Positions 7,383 to 14,654 of a stretch of DNA of 21,272 nt are shown in pieces. The DNA comes from an uncultured Clostridia bacterium. Lineage in GTDB: Bacteria > Bacillota > Clostridia > Christensenellales > Borkfalkiaceae. The translations under genes and the position numbers were made by a program. The notes below the pieces were generated by a model that saw nothing but the letters and a program-made list of their open reading frames with translations, did not search any database and had not been told where the DNA came from. Position 1 is the stretch's first letter, and each line of letters starts with the position of its first letter. The DNA is taken from positions 1 through 21,272 of the forward strand of contig CALVXL010000091.1 of the NCBI GenBank assembly GCA_944369635.1. The letters are read 5' to 3'.

Positions 7383-8282
7383 ATGAAGCGGAAAAATGAT
7401 TTGAAAATCGGCTTTATGGACAGCGGCGCAGGGGGACTGAGTGTGCTTTACGAAGTTCTGCAAACCTGCTCGATCGGAGGCGCCGTGTATTTCGGGGACA
7501 ACTTAAACGCACCTTACGGAAACAGAAGCCAAAGGGATCTGATAAAACTCGCTTCGTCGGGGGTGGATAAGCTTCGCGCGGAAAACGTAGATGCTATCGT
7601 GTTCGCCTGCGGAACGCTCAGCACCTGCGTTTTGGCGGACATTAAAAAACTGTATCCGGAAATCAGATTTTACGGTACGTTTCCGCCTCTTGAAAGTTAT
7701 GAGATGCGCGGGGAAGATTATGTCGTAATTGCCACAAGCAAAACAGCCGAGTCGATGAAAAAAAGCGTTCCGAACGCCCGCGTTTTTGCCGCGGAAAATC
7801 TTGCTTCCGATATAGAAAGAAATTTGTTTGCCCTAAACAGGGTCCGTCTTGAAAAACATCTGAAAGGTTTTTTTCCGGAGCCGAAAACCGTTATTTTGGG
7901 TTGCACGCATTACGCGCTGATCGCAAAAACGTTCCGCGCGTATTTTCCGCATTCGAAAATCGTGTTCGGGGCAGAGAATACGGCAAGAAAGATCGCGGCA
8001 GATTTTCACTGCATATATAATAATGTTTTTCAGGAAAATCCGACTGGCAAATGTCCTGTAATGGTGGAAAAAAATCAAAAAACGGAAGGCTCTGACCACT
8101 TTTGGGTTAAAAAATATGGGGTGTTGACCACTTTTGTCCCAAAAGGCGCAAAAGCAGATTCCATTTCCTTTAAAAATGACCGTTTGCGGCGTTTTAATGA
8201 AAAAAAGGTAAAATTTATTGGTTCGGAATGGCGAACAAACCTTTGCGCTTTTGCGAACATTTGTTCAAATTTAACAGAATAG
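7383..8282 (+). CDS. murI: Glutamate racemase homologue with atypical C-terminal tail
   Basis: MurI converts L- to D-glutamate for peptidoglycan. The protein is 299 aa; the usual length is about 260-275. Seen are the DSGAGG loop with D13, NAPYGNRS at 42-49, the first catalytic Cys76 in FACGTLST, and the second Cys174 in LGCTHY. The Asn that normally follows the first Cys (CNT) is Gly77, a substrate-pocket change. Family resemblance fades after about residue 208. Residues about 230-299 look unlike MurI: they contain SDHF and LTTF, encoded by an exact 12-bp repeat (8093-8104 and 8125-8136). The ATG at 7383 is the first possible start in frame but lacks a good ribosome site, and I found no convincing promoter. 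A TTG at 7401 is the other option. It lies just before the division cluster and reads in the same direction. Confidence 0.82.
   Translation: MKRKNDLKIGFMDSGAGGLSVLYEVLQTCSIGGAVYFGDNLNAPYGNRSQRDLIKLASSGVDKLRAENVDAIVFACGTLSTCVLADIKKLYPEIRFYGTFPPLESYEMRGEDYVVIATSKTAESMKKSVPNARVFAAENLASDIERNLFALNRVRLEKHLKGFFPEPKTVILGCTHYALIAKTFRAYFPHSKIVFGAENTARKIAADFHCIYNNVFQENPTGKCPVMVEKNQKTEGSDHFWVKKYGVLTTFVPKGAKADSISFKNDRLRRFNEKKVKFIGSEWRTNLCAFANICSNLTE
8093..8136. repeat. Pair of exact 12-bp direct repeats inside the murI tail
   Basis: TGACCACTTTTG occurs at 8093-8104 and again at 8125-8136, 32 bp apart. The reverse complement contains AAAGTGG, the core of the MraZ-type boxes at 8330-8359. Tandem TGACCACTTTT-like units are also known at the ends of IS21-family elements, so this may be the remnant of such an end. 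Neither reading is proven. Confidence 0.6.
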
Positions 8283-8329
8283 ATGGATTTTATGAAAATT
8301 TTTTTAAAGTGAACGCCAAAAAATTGCAA

Positions 8330-8359
8330 AAAGTGGTTGACAGTGGTCAAAAATGGGTG
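8330..8359 (+). promoter_or_regulatory. MraZ operator: three 10-bp-periodic boxes
   Basis: Three contiguous 10-bp units begin at 8330, 8340 and 8350. The first is AAAGTGGTTG; the others keep the TGG core at the same phase (AGTGG, ATGGG). MraZ is known to bind several such repeats spaced one helical turn apart before its own gene. The boxes cover the -35 box and the spacer, as expected for an autorepressor. Confidence 0.78.
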
Positions 8360-8365
8360 TATGAT
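8337..8365 (+). promoter_or_regulatory. Sigma-A promoter of the dcw operon
   Basis: A perfect TTGACA (8337-8342), a 17-base spacer and TATGAT (8360-8365). The start site is expected near 8372, giving a leader of about 28 bases that carries AAGGGAG. No later promoter or terminator in the cluster convinced me, so this may drive mraZ through ftsZ, perhaps with read-through from murI. Confidence 0.88.
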
Positions 8366-8399
8366 ATATGTGTCATAACAAGAAAAGGGAGTAGTAGCG

Positions 8400-8822
8400 A
8401 TGTTCGACAGGGTTTATAACCATCAGCTCGATGCGAAAAACCGAATGAGAATACCCGCGAAACTTCGCGACGAGCTGGGGGATAAATATACCATCACCTG
8501 CGGCGTCGGCGGCTGTTTGTCCGTCTTTTCGGAAACACAAATGACAGAGCTTAAGGAAAAACTCAGCAAAATTTCCATGTTTGACGCACAGGCGCAAAAG
8601 CCGTTAAGATTGTTGCTGGCGTATTCCTGGGATGCGGAAGAGGACAAGCAGGGCAGAATTTTAATCCCCGAAAACCTCAGAAAGTATGCCAAGCTCGAAA
8701 AAGACGTGGTTATCATCAAGAATCTGAATTGTATCGAAATTTGGAGCAGCGACGTCTGGAACGACTACATCAGCGGCGTAGATTTCAGCGATCTTGCCGG
8801 TGCGCTCGATTCGCTTAAATAA
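8400..8822 (+). CDS. mraZ: Transcriptional regulator MraZ
   Basis: A DNA-binding protein of 140 aa with two SpoVT/AbrB-like units (about residues 5-47 and 76-119) that forms rings and controls the dcw operon. Family marks are YNHQLDAKNRMRIPAKLRDELG at the start and the second-half repeat DKQGRILIPENLRKYAKLEKDVVI. It is first in the operon behind three 10-bp boxes, so it should repress or tune its own promoter. An AAGGGAG site stands 8 bases before ATG. One base separates its stop from the next start. Confidence 0.96.
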   Translation: MFDRVYNHQLDAKNRMRIPAKLRDELGDKYTITCGVGGCLSVFSETQMTELKEKLSKISMFDAQAQKPLRLLLAYSWDAEEDKQGRILIPENLRKYAKLEKDVVIIKNLNCIEIWSSDVWNDYISGVDFSDLAGALDSLK

Positions 8823-8823
8823 A

Positions 8824-9762
8824 ATGGAAACATTAAAGCATTATCCCGTAATGCTCGAAGAGTGTTTAAGCGGACTGAACCTGAAAGAAAACGGCGTTTA
8901 TTTTGACGGAACTTTAGGTGGCGCGGGACATTCTTACGAGATATTGCGTAGGGCGAAAAACAGCGTTTTGTATGCGACCGATCTGGACGAATACGGCATT
9001 GCACGGGCGAAAGAGAAGCTCAAAGATTTCGACGGCAGATTCTTTATTTTTCACGGCAATTTCAAAAATTTCCCCGAAATAGCGGAAAGAGAAAATCTCG
9101 GCGGATTCGACGGCGTGTTGCTGGATCTGGGAATGTCAAGCTTCCAGATCGACGATAAAAGCCGGGGATTCTCGTATCTGGCGGAAAATGAACCGCTCGA
9201 TATGAGAATGAATAAAGAGGTGTCATTTACGGCGAGGGACGTAATCAACGGCTATTCCGAAAAAGATCTTGCGAGGATACTGAAAGATTACGGTGAGGAG
9301 AAATTCGCTTCTAAGATTGCAAAAAGCATTGCGGAAGCGAGAAAAACAAAAGAAATAACGACTTGCGGGGAACTGGTCGGGATCGTGGAAAAAGCGATTC
9401 CCGTAAAGTTCAGGTATGAAAACGGGCACCCTGCCAAGCGCACATTCCAGGCGGTGAGGATAGAAGTAAACGGCGAACTGGAAGGGTTGTACGAAGCGAT
9501 CGTGTCGTTGACGCGCCTTTTGAAAAAGGGCGGAAGAATCGCGGTTATTTCTTTTCATTCTTTGGAAGACCGCATTGTCAAACGGGCTTTTAAGGAGTTG
9601 GCAACGGATTGCATATGCGATAAAAGTCTGCCGGTCTGCGTATGCGGGAAAAAGAAAGAGGCGGAAGTCATTACAAAGCACCCGATCACGGCGAGCAGTG
9701 AGGAGCTTGCCGAAAACAGCAGATCGAAAAGTGCAAAGCTTAGGATAGCCGAAAAGATATAA
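8824..9762 (+). CDS. rsmH: 16S rRNA m4C1402 methyltransferase RsmH (MraW)
   Basis: A SAM-dependent enzyme of 312 aa that N4-methylates C1402 in the decoding centre of 16S rRNA. Motifs seen are HYPVMLEE at the start, the SAM loop FDGTLGGAGHS (27-37), DGVLLDLGMSSFQID (96-110), RGFSYLAENEPLDMRM (114-129), and GGRIAVISFHSLEDRIVKRAF near the C-terminus. A Cys-rich stretch like that of other RsmH proteins follows. The ATG at 8824, one base after the mraZ stop, fits the family N-terminus. No strong ribosome site precedes it, so translation is probably coupled to mraZ. Confidence 0.96.
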   Translation: METLKHYPVMLEECLSGLNLKENGVYFDGTLGGAGHSYEILRRAKNSVLYATDLDEYGIARAKEKLKDFDGRFFIFHGNFKNFPEIAERENLGGFDGVLLDLGMSSFQIDDKSRGFSYLAENEPLDMRMNKEVSFTARDVINGYSEKDLARILKDYGEEKFASKIAKSIAEARKTKEITTCGELVGIVEKAIPVKFRYENGHPAKRTFQAVRIEVNGELEGLYEAIVSLTRLLKKGGRIAVISFHSLEDRIVKRAFKELATDCICDKSLPVCVCGKKKEAEVITKHPITASSEELAENSRSKSAKLRIAEKI

Positions 9763-9776
9763 GGAAGGAGTGTATT

Positions 9777-10424
9777 ATGGTAACGACGAGGAGAGAAGGC
9801 GCGGTAATCAGCGATATTACCAGAAGCGAAGCGAAAAGCAGGCTCGGATTGCTCGAACGGACGCAACCCGTTTCTTTTAACGAGGTTTCCGAACCGGAAG
9901 AAACTACCGAAACGCGGAATGCAAACATGAGCAAAAACTTTGATATGCTCCTGAATTACGAAAAATATATCGAGGAAGCCAAGCAGAAGGAACTCGAAGA
10001 CCAGAGGATTCGCGAAATGACGGCTGCGGCGCAGGAAACTGCCCGTACGCAAACCATCGAAAAAGAGAACGTGAATACGGAAGACATCACGCCCTCGTCT
10101 ACCACCATGCAGTTCGGCGTGGAAGACGTCGCGAATTTGTATTCCGACATGAAAGAAGAGGAGAAGGAAAATACCCGTCCCCGTATCAACGCGCGCGGCA
10201 AATTATTGCTGGCGGTATATACCATCGTGGTGGCAACCATTCTCGCGCTCATCATCATCAATACCAGTGTTTTGTCTTCGTTGCGCAACAACAATGCGGC
10301 TGCCGAAGCGCGCCTGAACGAGCTGCGTAACAATTACACGCAGGTTACGGAAAAATTAAACGAAGTTTCTTCGGACGAGCATGTAATAGATATCGCTACG
10401 GGCGAATATAATATGGTAAAGTGA
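9777..10424 (+). CDS. FtsL-like septum protein with long cytoplasmic tail
   Basis: A bitopic membrane protein of 215 aa in the ftsL position between rsmH and the division PBP. One transmembrane helix (about 142-164) is followed by a short extracellular coiled coil (about 168-198) rich in Asn, Glu and Leu, matching the FtsL/DivIC plan. FtsL acts with DivIB/FtsQ and DivIC to switch on FtsW and its PBP. The odd part is the acidic, Glu/Thr-rich N-terminal region of about 140 residues, with a predicted helix near 55-90; FtsL tails are usually 20-60 residues. FtsL evolves fast, so the name rests on order and topology rather than on motifs. A strong AAGGAAGGAG site lies 6 bases before ATG. Confidence 0.75.
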   Translation: MVTTRREGAVISDITRSEAKSRLGLLERTQPVSFNEVSEPEETTETRNANMSKNFDMLLNYEKYIEEAKQKELEDQRIREMTAAAQETARTQTIEKENVNTEDITPSSTTMQFGVEDVANLYSDMKEEEKENTRPRINARGKLLLAVYTIVVATILALIIINTSVLSSLRNNNAAAEARLNELRNNYTQVTEKLNEVSSDEHVIDIATGEYNMVK

Positions 10425-10512
10425 TTTTACCGTAAATCGCCGGGCAGAAGCCGGGGCAGGCTTCGGGGAGTGTAATCGAAATAGGTAAAGAATTTTCTAT
10501 AACTGTTTTACG

Positions 10513-10519
10513 AAAGAGG
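10513..10519 (+). promoter_or_regulatory. Candidate ribosome site for the GTG start of the PBP gene
   Basis: AAAGAGG ends 9 bases before GTG at 10529. It is the only standard start with a site in this frame, but the resulting protein lacks the usual basic N-terminus, so this site may really be coding sequence (it encodes the RKR stretch in frame). Confidence 0.45.
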
Positions 10520-10528
10520 TTATTCGCA

Positions 10529-12220
10529 GTGATCTGCGCAATAGCCTTTTTATTTTTGACGGTGATGGGCAGGCTTTTGTATGTGCAGGTAATTTGGGGA
10601 GATAATTTACAGGAAAAAGCAATCGACCAGTGGACAAGGGAAATTCCCGTCATCGCTTCCCGCGGCAAAATCACCGACCGAAACGGCGTCGTTTTGGCGG
10701 ATAACGCCGATACATACTCCGTGTTTGTGCGTAAAAAGGCGGTTACGGATACGGAATATACTGCAAAGGTTATCGCCGACGTGCTAAAGCAGGATTATTC
10801 CTACGTGTACAAGCGTCTTACGGAAACGGTTTCTTCCGAAATCACTATGGCAACGCATATTCCGCGTGAACAGCTTAATGCTTTGCTCGGATACGATCTT
10901 TCGGGCGTTTACTATGCGCGTGACAATACCCGCGTCTATCCGTACGGCGATTTCCTTACGCAAGTACTCGGATTTACTTCCAACGACAATATGGGGCAAT
11001 CCGGGCTGGAGCTCAGGTATAATAAATATCTGAAAGGTATCAACGGAGAAATCCTTTATGAAACCGATATCGTCGGCGTGGAAATCGAAGGATCTGTTCC
11101 TACTTATGTGCCTGCGACGGACGGCTTGAACGTTCAGTTGACGATCGATTATGAAATACAGGAAATAGCCGAGCGCGCAATGGAACAAGCGTATGAAATA
11201 CAAAAGCCCAAGTCTGCGGCGGCGCTCATTATGGATCCTTCAACGGGTGAAATTTTAGCTTGCACCGTCAAGCCTTCTTTTGATCTCAACGCCGTGCCCC
11301 GCGATGATCTTGCCGCCTTGAATGCGCTCAGCCGCAATACCTTGCTTACCGACAGTTACGAACCGGGCAGTACATTCAAGATCATTACAACTGCGGCAAA
11401 CATAGAAGAATATCTGCAAGGTAACCCGAAGGCCTATTCTCCTACGCACATATTCAATTCGTCGCGCTACCGTTATGTCGGCGGGCAGAGGGTAAAATGT
11501 TGGAGCGATCACAAAAACGGCAAACATTCCGCGCTCGATCTTGCGGGCGCGCTCAATAATTCCTGCAACCCGATTTTCGTCGATCTCGCGCTCGCGCTGG
11601 GTACTGAAACGATGTATAAGTATATGAACAAGCTCAATCTCGGCAGTGTGACGGGCGTGGATTTCAACGGCGAAGCGCAGGGGATGCTGCTTCCTTCCAC
11701 GGCGGTCAAGGAAGTCGATCTCGCGCGTATCGGGTTCGGTCAGACGGTCGCCGTCACGGCGATTCAACTGGCGGCGGCGGTCAGCGCGATCGTCAACGGA
11801 GGCACCTATTATACTCCGCATTTCGTAAGGCAGATTTACGATAAGAACGGAAATGTTGCCGAAGTGATTCTGCCGCAGAGCAAAGGTCGCGTCATCAGCG
11901 AAAAGGCGAGTGAAATCGTTACGGGCATGTTGGAAAAAGTCGTTTCGGAAGGCGGCGGAAAACAGGCTTTTATAGAGGGGTACCGCGTTGCGGGCAAGAC
12001 GGGAACGGCGCAAAAGTACGAAAACGGCGTGATCGCCGCGGGAAAATATGTTTCGTCTTTTGTAGGATGTTTTCCTGCAGACAATCCGAAGTATCTTGCG
12101 CTCGTCGTCGTGGACGAACCGGAAGGGGAATATTACGGTAGTACCGTTGCCGCCCCGTATGCAAAAGAAATTTTCGAGGGAATCATCAAGGCGAAAAATA
12201 TTGCGAGGAGCGGTACATAA
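10529..12220 (+). CDS. ftsI: Class B penicillin-binding protein (division transpeptidase, FtsI/SpoVD type)
   Basis: A membrane-anchored D,D-transpeptidase that crosslinks septal peptidoglycan together with FtsW; 563 aa from the GTG start. An N-terminal membrane helix (about 2-22) is followed by the PBP dimer/pedestal domain (ASRGKITDRNGVVLADN at 43-59, to about 190) and the transpeptidase domain. Catalytic motifs are STFK with Ser281, SCN at 345-347 and KTGT at 490-493. No PASTA domain follows, unlike B. subtilis SpoVD. The frame stays open for 31 codons upstream and encodes basic residues (RKR) that normally precede the helix, so the true N-terminus may be earlier and begin at a non-standard codon such as ATA at 10481. 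The 104-bp gap to the FtsL-like gene is the largest in the cluster and contains a GAAGCC/GGCTTC hairpin. Confidence 0.92.
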   Translation: MICAIAFLFLTVMGRLLYVQVIWGDNLQEKAIDQWTREIPVIASRGKITDRNGVVLADNADTYSVFVRKKAVTDTEYTAKVIADVLKQDYSYVYKRLTETVSSEITMATHIPREQLNALLGYDLSGVYYARDNTRVYPYGDFLTQVLGFTSNDNMGQSGLELRYNKYLKGINGEILYETDIVGVEIEGSVPTYVPATDGLNVQLTIDYEIQEIAERAMEQAYEIQKPKSAAALIMDPSTGEILACTVKPSFDLNAVPRDDLAALNALSRNTLLTDSYEPGSTFKIITTAANIEEYLQGNPKAYSPTHIFNSSRYRYVGGQRVKCWSDHKNGKHSALDLAGALNNSCNPIFVDLALALGTETMYKYMNKLNLGSVTGVDFNGEAQGMLLPSTAVKEVDLARIGFGQTVAVTAIQLAAAVSAIVNGGTYYTPHFVRQIYDKNGNVAEVILPQSKGRVISEKASEIVTGMLEKVVSEGGGKQAFIEGYRVAGKTGTAQKYENGVIAAGKYVSSFVGCFPADNPKYLALVVVDEPEGEYYGSTVAAPYAKEIFEGIIKAKNIARSGT

Positions 12221-12221
12221 C

Positions 12222-13670
12222 ATGTTGCTGAAAGATTTGATCGCGGGGTTGGAATACGAACGCATAGTCGGCGAAGATAATGCGCGCATTACGGATATTT
12301 CCGTTGACAGCAAAAAAGTGCAGAAAAATCATCTTTTTATCTGCATATCGGGGGGCAGCTTCGATTCGCACGAAGCTGCGGCGGAAGCCGAAAAATACGG
12401 AGCAAGTGCAATCGTGTGCGAAAGGCTTACGGACGTAAACATTCCTCAGGTCATTGTGAAAGACAGCCGCAGGGCGATGAGCTATCTTGCGGCGGCGTTT
12501 TATTCGTTTCCTTCCGAGCATATGAAGATTGTCGGGGTAACGGGAACCAACGGTAAAACGACGACAACGCATATTATAAAGGAGATTTTGGAACGCGCGG
12601 GAAAGAAGGTGGGATTGATCGGTACGCTGGGCGTTTTTTTCGGCAATACCTTTTACGAACCCACGCTGACTACGCCCGATCCGCTCGTTTTACATAAAAT
12701 TCTGCACGAGATGTATGGTTACGGCATAGACTATGTCGTTATGGAGGTTTCCGCGCACGCCGTCGAACTGAAAAAACTCGAAGACGTAAAATTTGAAGTC
12801 GGTATTTTGACCAATCTTACGCAGGATCATCTCGATTATTTCAAGACAATGGATAATTACAAGGCGGCGAAAAAACGCTTTTTGACATCGGAAAAGTGCC
12901 GCTATGTCGTCGTCAACAGCGACGATGCGCTGGGCAGGGAAATTCTTTCGGAAAATCCTAAAGCAATTTCCTACGGTATCGAAAATCCTGCAGACGTATT
13001 TGCCATAAATGTAAAAGAAGACATCGACGGCACGGAATATGTGCTCAATTTGTTCGACAACGTTTCGCGCATCCGTTCCCGCCTGCTCGGAAATTTCAAT
13101 GTGTATAATTCCCTTGCGGCGGGGGTGGCTTGTTCGCTCCTCGGCGTGAGGGTGAAGGACGTTTCCCTCGCGCTGGAAAAGGTCGGCGTGGTGGAAGGGC
13201 GGCTGGAACGCGTTCCCGCGCCCGACGGCGTTTCGGTTTTCGTCGATTACGCACATACGCCCGACGGTCTTGAAAACAGCTTGATGACGTTGAAAAAAGT
13301 CGTCAGGGAGCGTTTGATCTGCGTGTTCGGTTGCGGGGGAAACCGAGACGTATCGAAACGCGCCGTCATGGGCGAGATCGCGGGCAAGATCGCGGATTTT
13401 ACCGTCATCACTTCGGATAACCCGCGTTTTGAAGAGCCTATGGAGATCATTCGCGATATCGAAAGGGGGATGCTTAAGGTAAGTAAGAATTTTGTCGTTA
13501 TTCAAAACCGAAAAGAGGCAATACGCTATGCGCTCAACTATGCGAAAAAAGGCGACGCCGTATTGGTTGCCGGCAAGGGGTGTGAAAAATATCAGGAAAT
13601 TCTCGGTATAAAACACCTGTATAACGACAAGGATTGTATAGAGAAAATCTATCGGGAAGCAGAATTGTGA
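12222..13670 (+). CDS. murE: UDP-MurNAc-tripeptide synthetase MurE (meso-DAP adding type)
   Basis: A cytoplasmic Mur ligase of 482 aa that adds the third stem-peptide residue to UDP-MurNAc-L-Ala-D-Glu using ATP. An N-terminal UDP-binding domain is followed by the ATPase P-loop GTNGKT (108-113), the VMEVSAHA stretch (173-180), LTQDHLDYF (199-207), and a C-terminal domain with DYAHTPDGL (342-350) and CGGNRD (371-376). DNPR at 399-402 is the motif that selects meso-diaminopimelate rather than lysine. The ATG comes one base after the PBP stop, with a GAGGAG site 11 bases upstream. murF, which commonly follows it, is missing here. Confidence 0.96.
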   Translation: MLLKDLIAGLEYERIVGEDNARITDISVDSKKVQKNHLFICISGGSFDSHEAAAEAEKYGASAIVCERLTDVNIPQVIVKDSRRAMSYLAAAFYSFPSEHMKIVGVTGTNGKTTTTHIIKEILERAGKKVGLIGTLGVFFGNTFYEPTLTTPDPLVLHKILHEMYGYGIDYVVMEVSAHAVELKKLEDVKFEVGILTNLTQDHLDYFKTMDNYKAAKKRFLTSEKCRYVVVNSDDALGREILSENPKAISYGIENPADVFAINVKEDIDGTEYVLNLFDNVSRIRSRLLGNFNVYNSLAAGVACSLLGVRVKDVSLALEKVGVVEGRLERVPAPDGVSVFVDYAHTPDGLENSLMTLKKVVRERLICVFGCGGNRDVSKRAVMGEIAGKIADFTVITSDNPRFEEPMEIIRDIERGMLKVSKNFVVIQNRKEAIRYALNYAKKGDAVLVAGKGCEKYQEILGIKHLYNDKDCIEKIYREAEL

Positions 13671-14644
13671 AAGCTTATTTGTTTGCATTTTTAAGCGCCG
13701 CGGCTCTGTGCGCGGCGCTTGCCGCAATCTTTATACCTTGGCTGAGGAAAAAGAAAGCGCAACAAACCATATTGAAATACGTGGAAGAACACAAAAGCAA
13801 AAACGGAACGCCTACGATGGGCGGTCTGTTTTTTGTTATTGCGGCGATTATGGCCTTCTTTTTCTTCGGCGGAGGCCGAGGGCGCGTGGCTACGGTGTCC
13901 GCCGTGTTCGGCATTGCCTACATGATTACGGGTTTTTTGGACGACTATATCAAAATACGTTTTCGCCGTAACGAGGGGTTAAAACCCTACCAGAAAATCA
14001 TTTTTCAGGTATTTATCGGCGCAATAGCGGGTATTTTTGCCTATAAAAACGGATTGTCGCAAGCGTATATTCCCTTTACCCGCAGAACGGCGGAGCTCGG
14101 CTGGGGCGTCATTCCGCTCATCGCCCTTTTGTTTATCGCGTTGACAAATTGCGTGAATCTGACCGACGGACTGGACGGACTTGCCGGCTCTACGGTGTTG
14201 GGATATCTTTTGCCTTTTACGCTTTTACTGTCGTTACAGAAAGGACAAGCCGCTTATCTCGCGTCAGCGGAATACGGCGCCGTGCAGCTTTTAAACGTTG
14301 CGCTTGCCGGCGCTTTGATCGGATTTTTGTTTTTCAACGTCAATCGCGCAAGCGTATTTATGGGCGATACGGGTTCGCTCGCTTTAGGCGGTTTTCTTGC
14401 GGCGCAGGCGGCGTTTACGGGCAATGTGTTTTACGTTCCGATTTTCGGCATTATGTTCGTAGTCAGCGGGCTTTCGGTCATCTTGCAGGTGCTTTATTAC
14501 AAGCGTACGAAAAAAAGGATATTTTTTATGGCGCCTTTTCATCATCATCTGCAGCATAAAGGCATAAGCGAGTGCAAAATTTCGTATATTTATATGGCGG
14601 TAACTCTGCTGATCGGTTTGCTAGCCCTTTGTAATTATTTGTGA
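13667..14644 (+). CDS. mraY: Phospho-N-acetylmuramoyl-pentapeptide transferase MraY
   Basis: A polytopic membrane enzyme of 325 aa that transfers phospho-MurNAc-pentapeptide to undecaprenyl phosphate, forming lipid I. Signature parts are GTPTMGG (47-53), the DDYIK acidic pair (92-93), NLTDGLDGLAGS (164-175), FFNVNRASVFMGDTGS (222-237), and MAPFHHHLQHKG (288-299) with the conserved His triplet. The start is GTG, which overlaps the murE stop in a GTGA four-base overlap; this implies translational coupling. The ribosome site within the end of murE is weak (GGGAAG). Confidence 0.96.
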   Translation: MKAYLFAFLSAAALCAALAAIFIPWLRKKKAQQTILKYVEEHKSKNGTPTMGGLFFVIAAIMAFFFFGGGRGRVATVSAVFGIAYMITGFLDDYIKIRFRRNEGLKPYQKIIFQVFIGAIAGIFAYKNGLSQAYIPFTRRTAELGWGVIPLIALLFIALTNCVNLTDGLDGLAGSTVLGYLLPFTLLLSLQKGQAAYLASAEYGAVQLLNVALAGALIGFLFFNVNRASVFMGDTGSLALGGFLAAQAAFTGNVFYVPIFGIMFVVSGLSVILQVLYYKRTKKRIFFMAPFHHHLQHKGISECKISYIYMAVTLLIGLLALCNYL

Positions 14645-14654
14645 GGTAAAAATC

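Noticed and set aside
8093..8349. Complete small mobile element with inverted ends
   Set aside because: The right side only partly mirrors the left, no target duplication is visible, and MraZ autoregulation already explains the right-hand boxes. Kept only as a possibility in the findings.
10447..10464. GAAGCC/GGCTTC hairpin between the FtsL-like gene and the PBP
   Set aside because: Only six base pairs and no U-tract, so not a terminator; it may simply be coding sequence if the PBP starts upstream.
11255..12313. 352-codon open frame on the minus strand
   Set aside because: Antisense to the PBP transpeptidase domain and the start of murE; Arg-rich and without recognisable motifs. The same applies to the minus frame at 12690-13727.
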